A stretch of DNA of 64,000 bases. Origin: Ricordea florida. Its lineage: Eukaryota; Cnidaria; Anthozoa; Corallimorpharia; Ricordeidae. This document shows, piece by piece, positions 39,201-51,200 of the stretch; position 1 is the stretch's first letter; every line of letters begins with the position of its first letter. The notes beneath the pieces are model-generated. The model ran no database searches and was not told where the DNA came from. It was given only the letters and a program-made list of their open reading frames with translations. The stretch is taken from assembly GCA_949710005.1 (NCBI GenBank), contig OX453275.1:32840218-32904217 (forward strand), read 5' to 3'. Made by a program: the position numbers and the translations under genes.

Positions 39201-42200
39201 ATAATTTTTTGGTTTTAAAATTTGTTACTTATTGGGGGAGGCCTCATCGGTAATGAGAGAATTTACTACAAACGGAGTAAAAATACATAAAATTGAAAAA
39301 GAAATATTTATTAATTCATTTGAGGTTAGTTTTAATATAAAAAAATGTTTGAAGGGATTAAAGTAGTAATACAAATTTTAATTTATGTTATATAACCCTT
39401 ACTTGAGTTACATAACAAAAATTTATATAAATCTTAAACTAAAAGTTATAGGGGAACCCTTCAGATCAAGTTTTTCCCATTGATTGTCTAATATGCTTAA
39501 ATCAAAGTGGTTTATTAGAGTATCATATTTTCGAACTGGAATTGTTGGATAATCCTTTGAGGGCATGTTTGCAAGTAGTTGTGATGGTGATAGTGTCCCA
39601 ATTTCTCCATTTTTGGTTTTATTCATATATGAAAATTTATTATCCACTATACTACACATAAGTCTCAGCGGTTCCTTAATCTGAATATTGATGGGGTATA
39701 ATTTACCAGGATTTATGACATCAGGAACGCCTAAACCAAACCCCAAACCTCTCGTAATTTTAATTTTAAAGTTCTTGTTTGAGTATAGGTAGTCAACGGT
39801 ATCAGTCTCAATTATTGTTATCTTTTCCACATCAGGATCATTAAGAAATATTGATTGAATATTACGAAGCGAATAGGTACCGGGTTGAATTATTATGAAA
39901 CCCTGATTTTTATCATTTAATATTATCTGTTTATCCTTGAAATTAATCAGTCTTTTGGTTTGTATATTACAATCCAGGAGTTGTATCTCCCGAAGATTTT
40001 TCAGCGGAGGATCTAAATAAATCCTAGTTTCAGACTCATACATTGTTATGCTTAACATTTTGTTTGATTACTCCATATTCATCTTTTTAAATTTTCTATA
40101 ATCGACCATATAACGACATTCGTAAAACATTAAGTTATATAACGCAAGCCAGTGTTACATAACAAAAATTTGCATTGACGTAATCACATTCCTGAGCGAC
40201 GTTAGAAACCGGCCTTTTTAAAGTAAACATAAAATCTACTTTTCAATTCTAAAACCACTTTACATTTTGCTTGTTGCTATGTCGTAAAAGTATGCAATCT
40301 ATTGTTCTACACGTGAACACTAATTTGCAAACAATCATAATCACGTGAAATACTCATGAACTACCGAAATAGAAACCACGCTAATCCACCCGCAACAACT
40401 GTCAATGCTAATATATTCTTTTCATGCTGCGTTGAGTCAATATTATTTTCAGCGGAGCTGGTACTGCGGATTTCTTGTTTTGTCGAGGTTTTATTCGTTT
40501 CAGTTCTATGAGGTAACTTTAACTTTGAAGATCCCAAGTTATGACTTATTCCAACTTGTTTTGATTCAGTGTTTAGGGAATTATTCACGCCAAAATTCAT
40601 ATCATTACTCGCTTTCATGAGTTTGTTATTAAAACCTGTCACGCTTTCAGTGTTTATTATCATATTACTTGGCATCAACCATACACCAGGAGCAATAGCT
40701 AAATCAAGACGTAATTTCGCTTCCTGTACAGCTAATTGATATCTTTGAATCGAACTAGAAATGTCATTTTCGATAACACTACTTTCAAATAAGGCTAAGA
40801 ATTCTTGTTGTGTTTCGATTGCGCCGCCGCCATTACCGTAAATTGAATTTCTAGTGTTAACTTGTGCACCCAATATGCAGTAAACAAACGCCTCAGCGGA
40901 TCGATTCAATCTACCAAGTCCGGCTTTAGTGAGCCCATGTCCGCTTGTTGGGATAAACCAGGCATATTTGTAATCAGCAAATTCATCGTTACGGATAAAT
41001 GAAATGAGATTACCCTTTTCCTTCTTTCCACCTTCATCAGCGAATTTATTACTTTCACCGGGCCATTTATTTGCTTCAACATCATAATTCCGCACAATAT
41101 GTACATTTTGATATCCCCCTCCTTTTCCACGATATCCTGCGCCATAATCAAGGAATATATCTCCCAATCCGGCGTTTCTACCCCCTTTCCATCTAAAATC
41201 GGAATTATTGGCAATTCCAAATTCTGCACACAATCGTTGATATGAAACTTTACTATAAGGATTATTATTTATTACAAAAGGTTGCTCATCGGGTAAGGGA
41301 AGACTCAATTCATATAATATCCGCCTTATTGTGAAATATATATGAAACTTTATGAAGCTACTAACTACTTTAGGATAATTTAAACTCTCAAAAGGGATTA
41401 TACCGCAACCAGATGTTGCACACCAAACTGCAAAGTTAAGTTGTTGAGGCCAATAATTAATATCAGGGGCGTTCAACCATTTTCTACTCTGTTTACCAGA
41501 TTTGAATGTTACAACTTGAGATGTAAATATGTTTCTCATCTTTGCGGTAAATTTCTTCGTATTTGAAACATATATATCCAGAAAGGTTAGCATTTTTGTT
41601 ATATCAGTTGTAAAGGCATCAAATTTAATAGAAGGTATTGGATAAGATTGGTTGGTTATGGATAAACTTTTTGGAAAAGAAATCAAATTACTGTCATCCA
41701 ATCCTAAATCTTTCCATAAAAGTCTTTTCAAACGAGGTGATAAGGCATCAGTCCATGTTTTTCCAGTAGGATCATCATTTGACATTATTGTTGTACCATC
41801 AACTTTCCATTTAATATATCCACCATACGAATCAGATACAAATTCAAATTGACTTTGATCTGCCTTTGGATATTTATTTCTGAAATCATTGAATAATGAC
41901 ATTTTTTTTGTTCATAAAATGTTGCTTTTAAATAACCTCTTTTCTAATACCAGCATAACAATTCCATCCTACTGGCGTTCTCTCATATGAAAATTTCCAA
42001 GTTCGGGACCGGTTCTTACCCTCCCTTCGGTCAGGTCCTTTATAATTTCCGCTCGAACCTCCGTTCTTATCTGATTCATATTTAAGTTTTTTTCTGTATC
42101 TTTCCTGTTTTTCTGTCGGATTTCGAGTTTTAGTTTTTCAAACTTTTCAACTTCTGATAAAATTAGAGAAAATTCTTGGTCGGATATAACGTTATCTTTA

Positions 42201-45200
42201 AGAGCCTTTGAAACCAAGTCGTTAATGGTGTTTACTTTTGATTTTGCAATTGCGGCGGTTTGTTCGTGTTTACTAACTTTATGGGAAAGTCGTTTAGAAG
42301 CCGAACCGAATCCAACCGATATTACCCCACAAAACCCACCAACAACACCTAATGGGATACCAACAACAGCTCCAAAACCAGTAAGAGAAGTACTCAATCC
42401 ACTTGCAGATAGGATAACCGAAATCACGCCACTACAAACACTTATTTTTGTAAATATACCTCTTGCTCTATTATACTTTTTCCTAACATCCTCGTAGTGT
42501 TTAATTTCCTTTTGAAGATTATTTAATACTTCACATGACTTTTGTATTCTGAAATTAATGGAATCTGAATTATTAGGGAATTGTGGATAAATTTTATTGT
42601 ATTCTTCCATATTTTACTGAACGATATGATATCTTTAGATCTAATTACTTTCTATTCTTTTTAAACTGTTCCACAAAATATATAACCACTGCCATTATCA
42701 ACAACCAACCATTCCTACCCAAAAAGCTAATGACCTCACCCGCTGTTTTGAACAGAAAGCTTACAATAGCTCCAACCATACCTGGTAATATTTCACCTAG
42801 TTTTTTACCAATAGCTTTAAAACCATTTCCCACACCTTTTCCTAATGTTGTTAGACCTTTTGAAAGATTAGAAATGATAACGCCAATAACCACGCCCACG
42901 GAGCTTACAACTGCAAATACTGTAAAACCATATTTTTTAAAGATGGACTTTACCCTTTCTCGTAATGGTAGATTTTTAAGTATTTCTTCATTTTTACTCT
43001 CAATATCAGCTATTTGTTCTTGGTTGTAAATAATACTCTTTCTCGTTAGTTCCCTAAATTTATCAACTTCAGATTTTAATCTTTCATTACCGCGTTCCAA
43101 CATTTTTAAATTTGATTTTCCCCTCTTATATTTATCTATTTCTTCTTTGTATCGATTCAATTCAACTTTAAGTTTTTCAACCTCTGTTTTTGCATCAATC
43201 TTCTGTTTAACAGCTGCATCTAAATAGCTTTCACTTTCAGCGATTCTGGTTTGTTGTCTTTCAATTATATTTCTCAACTCTTTTCTATCAATTGTAACAT
43301 ATTGTTCTATCTCCTTTTCACCTGTTTCTACAACTGATCTTAACCCAGATAACGCGGCATATAAATCCTTATTTTCTTCATTTTTTATATTCAATTGCGA
43401 TAAAAGATTATTATTTTTTATAAGCATTGATTCATAATCTGCACCAAGTGAATTTTTTATTCCTTTTGGAAGAGAATCAAAATTTTTTACTATATCCCCA
43501 TTAGGTTCAATAATTTTATGTGGTACATTATTTTCCCTACCAGTTAATTGCCCCCATATACCCCCATCATCTTCTAATATTGGATTAAATAAACTATCTT
43601 TTGGGTTGTAATCTGGAAAATAATTTTTCAGTATCTCTAACGCTTCTCTCCTATCATCATATTTCTCATCCCTTTCTCTAATATCTACAGGTTTTTTCTC
43701 TTCAGCTTTTATTTCCCATTGAAGTCGTTTTCTTTCAGCCATATATTCCGAATAACCAAGATACCCCTGATCGATGGAGGTTGATGTTGGCGGGCCTTCT
43801 TCATCTACATCATCTTCTCCTTTTCTTATATCTAATAATGGTATTTCTTCTCCTCCTTCTGCCATGATTTTTTACTGATGATTAATAAATCTTTAAATTA
43901 AACATATACGATAACCTAAAAGAATTTACTAGCCATATAACCCAATGCCAACATACCGCCACCCACATATAACATTTCACCCATCTTTTGATTTTCACCG
44001 GGTCTATAATAATCAGAAAATTTTGGTTCATGCATTTGACTATATAATTTCAAAGATTCATCCGTTTTCGAAATATTTTTTGATGCATGGTATTTTTCAT
44101 CTTTTTTCTTCATTTCCCAATCAATTAGTTTCTGTCTATTTTCCTGATATGTAGCATAATCTTTTTGATATTTTTCTATTGCCCTATCGTGTCGTATTTT
44201 CTCGGTATCTGTTTTATCACCTGATAGATATTTTGCAAGATATGATCCACCAACAAAGGCGGTTGCATTCAATATAGCTCCTCCAAACATCAATGCTATT
44301 GTTGCCATTTTTTAATTTGAGGTTCCTCCCCTTTAGGTCGGTAAAATCTTTTGATCCTCTAAATAAGTTTTTAGGTACATACTACCTGATAGAACAGCTA
44401 CCCATTTAGCATAGTTTGTAATACTTGAGGAGGGGTCGCTCAAAAATGATTCTCTCATGGTCTTTTTTGCTAAATATCCAACTAAAGCTGCTAATCCAAT
44501 AAGGACTGCTGAATCGGTAACAGTTTTCACAAGTTTGTTTTCCATAATTTTACTCATAATTAGGAAGTCTTTAAATCATATCATTCCAATTTTTGGTCGA
44601 TCTGGCGGCTGTGGTAATTGAGGAACTTGCGATAAATCAGGTATTCTATTTTTATTATCCTCCTTTTGTCGGTATCTCATAAATATATCAAATGCAGTAA
44701 ACCCTATTCCAATTATTGATAATACAGTAGAAAAAGATAGCTCTGGAAGCCATGCTTTTCCATTTTCTTGTTTAGTTTCACTATCATTTTCTCGTTTCAT
44801 TTGCTCCCTAGCTAATGCTTCTTTCGCTTTTTTGTTATATTCAGCTAATTTTTTACCAGCAGCGACTTTTTTAGGATCTTTCTTTTTTGAATCTTTCTTT
44901 TCAGGTTTTGGATCCATTGTAATTTGTTCAGCGCCCCCGGTTATTTCTTCTACTTCTTCAGACATAATTTTTTTAATTCTCTATTAATAAAACTTTAAAT
45001 AATTACCAGCAGTAGCCTGCTCAGTTTTGTTAGTATCATCTGTAACTTGTTGTATTTTACCTATTTTAACATGTTTCGCAACCTGGAATAACCCGCTAGC
45101 AAGTGCTGCCAATCTTCCTGCTTTTAATGCTAATAGACCTACAATGTTTGTCAGTTCACGATTAACCAAATCATCATTCTTCAAATCTTTACAAAGAGCT

Positions 45201-48200
45201 TCTATATCATCCACAGGAACCATGTAAGAAATAACTTTAGAAACTAATTGAAGAGATGAATCTACCAACCCACCATTAATTTTCTTACCTAATACTGCTT
45301 GGTATCGATTATAATATTTTTCAATGTCTTTTACTGATAATCTTTTTACATCACCAAGACTCATATCAACCCCCAAATATTCCTTTGTGGTTCCAAGAGC
45401 CGCGAGGATGGCAAGTGATTCTTGTTTTATTTCAACTTCATTATCTTTTACCTCATTCTTTTCTTGCTCAATATCGGCGGAGCCGGGCCCGCCTTCCAGG
45501 CGAATATAATCTTCAACTTCTGCCATTTTACAATTTTCTTACCTACAGTTAGGGCTTTAAATCAATGCAGGTTGCTCCCTTTTGTCGAGTTCCGCACTTC
45601 GCTTCACTCACTCGGAATTTCCAAATAGCAATTAAATGGGTGGCGTAAACACAAACAAAGCCTAGAATATTTTTCTTTTTTCAGTATTTCTACAAATTTT
45701 TTACTAGTTTCAGTGTCTAAATCACCGCCATAATCTTCGAAAAACATCTTCATACCTTTTTGAGATGGATTATGGAATGAAACAACACAAGCTACATTTT
45801 CACGGAATGGTTTTGCTATCGATGTTAATTGTTGAGTTAGAACCCACATTGATAATCCATGATGTCTTCCTGAGAACGCCAAATCAATAAACTTATTTGA
45901 TCTTTTTTTCAGATCATTTGAAACAGCACAATCATCTAGAATTATTAAGGTATTTGTTCCAGAGAATAAAGTTTGGCAATCTTTTAACAATTCGTTAATT
46001 TCATCAACGTTACTAGAATCGGGTGATAATACATACAAATGTTTATCTCCTAACGCAAAATTATGATAGGTTTTATTTTTATAATAAGTTGGGCATATTA
46101 AAACAATGTATTCAAAAACTTTTCGAAATGGGCCTCGTAGTTGATCAATGATGTACTTTGTCTTTCCACAATTTGTTGGTCCAGTTATAATGCAATGAAA
46201 AGGAATTTTATCTCGTAATTCTTCCATATTTTAACTAATACATGATTGATCTTAAGCTTGAATTCATGATTTCCATTAGTGCATCAGCTACCACAAACAT
46301 GTAACAGGTCATAATACCAGACCCGCTAACTTTTCTTTTCATTTCTATTTTTATACCATCTTGTGCGTTATTTAAGGCCAGACCTCCTCCGTGAATACTG
46401 TTATCTGAGTGAGTTCTCAAATCTAACCACAAAGCAAACTTTTTACTGTAGAAATCTTTTTCCTTTACCGACCATCTAGAGGAACCCGACTGTCTCAATT
46501 CAGTCGAACCAAAACGTTTCTTTACCGACTCCCAAAGATCTGAAGGCACCATTCCTTTTGAGTAGAAACGATTTGGCACACCATTAACATCGATATTGAT
46601 TGAGGTGATACCCGGATTGAAAAAATTCTCTGAATCTCGTGCTCCTTCACCATATGGTAATGTAAACAAACATAATACCCCCGTAATTGATCTTCTAGGT
46701 AGATTAATATGTTGATTTATAACGCTGTCTGTAGGTCTGGATATGGTGAAAGTTTTGTGTAGAGTTACGTTTTCATAAAGGAATCCTTTACCAACCTGAT
46801 AAGCTGCCTGCGCCTCGCGAGCTAAGTATTCACTTGTTATACAAGAATATTCCAACTCAAGGTTTGTTATTTTGTAAGTTGGAGTCTTGGTATCGTCAGA
46901 ATAAACGACAATATCAGGTACTGGGGATAGAGTAATCTCAAATATTAGTTGATGATCTAACGCATTTGGGTAGAAAACCCCGTGATCGTTGAGAATAGGA
47001 TGATTTAGTGCTATGTGGTACTTGGTATTGTGTACTACTGCAAGAGCTACTTCTTTAGCGTTTGTGTCTACCTTATCGCCCGCATTTGTGCGCAGCTTCC
47101 TCATATTTTCGGAGGAAATACCTTGCCTTAATCTATCCTCCCGTTCTTCCTCTGTTAAGAATAAGTCATGGTAGGTTTGAAATAAGTCATATCTTTGGAT
47201 ATCCTGGAGCATTTCGCCTCCAAAAAGAACCTTGAGCCTTGATACAATATTACTACCCAAATTATTAACTATTGTGTTATCTTCATGCCCCTCAACAGTC
47301 AAGTTAAATACTATATATACACTTCCAGGTACAATAACTAAATTTTCAGAAAGTTTAGGAATATTTACGTAAAGAGTTTCTCCAGGATTGGCTGATGAAG
47401 GATTTAGAGTAGCTCTATGCAATGTTGATTCCGCTTTCAGCCCGAGTGGCTCTCTTGGAATCCTGCTTGGGCTAATTTTTTCAGATACGTTTGTCATATT
47501 TATTTTAAGGAAGTGCGGAGTAATCTTTAAATGAGTTCGGACTTATCGAAGATATATTATTCAACTGATGGATATTGGAAAGGTTATTCAGCAATAACTA
47601 AATTAGCTGAGAAAGTGAAAGTAAGTGAAGATGAGGCTAAAAAATGGCTTGAAAAACAGGCAATATGGCAAATATATCTACCAGCTCCAAAGTATATACC
47701 TAGGCCGCACTGGGCTGTGGATAAACCTAATCAAATTCAACAAGCGGATTTATTATTTTTACCGCATGATAGAGTTGGAAGAAAAACATATAAATACGCA
47801 TTAGTTGTGGTTGATGTGGCCTCAAGGTACAAGGATGCCGAGCCATTAACCTCAAAAGAAAGTCGAGAAATTTCAAATGCTTTTGAAAAAATATATTCCA
47901 GGAAATTAAAATATCCCAAAACATTAATTGTTGATCCTGGAAGAGAATTTATGGGTGAGGTTTCCAAACTTATGAATTATCATAATGTAAAAATCCAGAG
48001 GAGTGAAGCTGGAAATCATAGAGCTCAATCGTTTGTAGAACGAGCAAACAGAATATTAGGTGAAAGATTATTTAGTCATCAATATGCACAAGAAATGATT
48101 AGTGATGAAAGATCAAGAGTATGGGTGAAACGATTACCAGATATTATAAAAACTTTGAATAACACACCAACTAGAATAACCGGTAAAGAGCCTGATGAGG

Positions 48201-51200
48201 CTATAAAACAGAAAGAAGTTGATATTGAACCTAAAAAATATAAGAGAGTTGTTGGTCTTGATGAAGTGAGACTACCAATTGAGGTTAAGGTTAGATACTT
48301 ACTTGCTCCTGGAGAGCTTGAAGGTGGAGAACGAAGAAGAGCTACTGATCCTATTTGGAGTATCAAAGTATATGATATTTCGGGAAGTAGGGTTTCTCCT
48401 AATCAACCAGTTTTATATTATTTATTTGATGGTCCAAGACGTGGTTTTGTAAGGGAGGAGCTTCAAGTTGTACCTTTTGATACTGATTTACCGCCTAATT
48501 CTGTTTTGAAATAATTTCCTTCGGGCCGGCAAATCCAATTTAAGAAACGGGGTATGTGTGAATTCCATCATCATCAACTATTCTTTTATCATAATATGCG
48601 TTCAATCCCTTTTTAATTTGTGTATATGTCACAATTTGGTTGTCATTGACTCTAAATCCTGTATTTTTTGCCATATCAATCGATCCATTCAAAGCTGACA
48701 TGTACCTATCCCAAGTCATTTCGTTTTGATTATGAATGGTTCCTTTGCAACTATACTTTACTTTTCCATTCTCATCCTCTGCGTAATAACATTTTGATGA
48801 AATTGCAATCATTCTAACACCATCAAACTCCAACTTGAACAGCCCCGGGGTCTTTTCGTGATATTTCGATGTTGATAGGAATTTTTCTTTTCCTCCATTG
48901 AAGTATTCTTTTTGCATTTCTGTTTTTATAATATTATCCAATTTTTCAGCCGAAATTGCCATGTACATAGAATCTGTATCCATTTGTATCAACTCAAAAT
49001 CCTTTCTATCCACATATTTATCAAGAAAATCGTAATAAAATTCCAACATTCGAAGTTTGGCTAGCTGATATACCGCTATACCACATTGATAAGGCCTGTC
49101 TATTGTTATTTTTTTCTTTCGTTTTATTATTTCATATGTCTCATTTATTTCATTAAGATCTTCAAAAAATGGGGATCTTAAGTCTTTTTCAACCTCACGC
49201 TCATCCTGAGTATACTTTGTGTTTTTGTGTTTTTCTTTATCTTCTATCATTTTCCCATAGAATGAATTTCCTTTCAGTTTGTAAGTATCAGCTAATGCTT
49301 TACAACCTTTATACTTTGGCCTTAGTTTTTCAATCAATACTTTAATGTCTTTATCGGCGGGGCCGGCCCCATTCGGGATATGCTCTTCAATAAATGGCAC
49401 GACATCAGTGAATTGTTTTAATTCATTAATAACATTTTCTACCTTATCTTTCTCTTTTTTATTAAAAGCTATACTTAACAATTTTATCATATCCTCAATA
49501 TCTCCATCTCTTCTAGCGTTAGCCACCTCTTCGGGAAACCATTCAAATGGTGTTCCTGGTTCATACTTCAAAATATTGTGAATAGCTGTAATCTCCAAAC
49601 CGTGATTAAGATACCATTCGATCAATTCTGTATATAAAAGTATCTCTTTTGCATTTGTAACCCCTAGTAATTTTTTATTATCTTTTAGGTGTTTTCTTCC
49701 TATAGCTTTTTGATATTCTTTCATGTGTTCAGGGACCAAATATTCGGGAACATTATCCACCACAAATAGCGGTGAGAACTCTTCAAACTTTTCTTTTAGG
49801 TTTTCTGGAACATTTATATCAACTTGGCAAAATCCAAAAAGTTTACCATCAAGAATATCTTTACAAATCTTCTTAATAAATTCAGGATCTGTTGGTTTTT
49901 CAACCTCAACACATTCACCTTTTCCACATGGCATTTTTTGCCCCGCCGCGAAAAGATATAACCCATTTGCATCATAACCAACAATTCTTACACAATTTTT
50001 AGGAAATTTATATTTATTAGAACGAATCTTTGTTTTTCCCAACTCTGCATAACGCATAAATATGATACTAGGCCCCCCAACCATACCAGTTTTCAAAAGT
50101 TTATAAATTTTGTTTTTGTCGCATGTCTTGCAATCTTTCAATATCTGGTGACATTTTTTACAAAACACTTTATTACAAAATTTATTGCATTTATTAACAC
50201 AATATTTTCCAGGAGCAAATAATTCAGGGTCGCCTTTCTTTTTCACTTTTTGGTATTTATTTAGAACATACATCATTGAGACACCGGGGATGGATACTGC
50301 ATCTTTTAATATATCGATTTTATCAGGATAATACATAGCCCTTGTTTTTTCTAAAGCTTCTCTAAAAGGTATAACGTCGTGTAGGTTATACTCCCTCAAC
50401 CAATCCATCATTGTAGCACACCCCCTCTTTTTGAATTCACTCTTAAAATCTTCATATTCTTCTAAGGAAATATTTTTCTGTTTCAAACTTGAGTAAAAGT
50501 CTTCATGTTTTACTGGCCCAACGTGATAAAGCTTATCATAACTATCCATCCATTCATAGGGAAATACAAGTTTTTTGGCTTCGCAGTTGTTTGCTTTACA
50601 CCACTTATCAAAAGAAAGGCCAGGTGCAAGGTAATACATTACATCCAAGAATTTAAATTTTGGGGTTGTCAAAAACATATATTTATTCGCATTCCTTGCA
50701 ACAAAAATATCCTTATTTTTATCAGTCATGTTTTTTACAAAATATCTTTTAATCATATTAATATCATACTTTCCACTATTAAACCCTAAAACAGGAACTT
50801 GATTACACCATTTTTCATACTCCTCTAAAACTTTCTTTGGTATAGAATCTTGGTCAGGTAATGGATATTCTTTTTTAACCTTTTCAACAATCTTTTTTCT
50901 TCTCTTTTCCAAATTTTCAACAAATTCTTTAACAAGATCATCAGGATTTGAATTTATAATAAATGTTGGTTCTTTTTCACGCGTATCATGTATTGCAACG
51001 CTAACCGGTATATGTGTTTGGTTAAAAGATAAATCATCAGTAATCTTTTGAAAATCTTTTTGTAATATTGCCTCAAAATCATAAGCAATAAAATCTTTGT
51101 GCGGGATAAATTTCTTCTCAAACCATGTGTCGCTCAAGTTAGGTTTTTCACACTCCCAAACTGATACAACACTATACCCCAAATCTTTAATAATCTTTTC

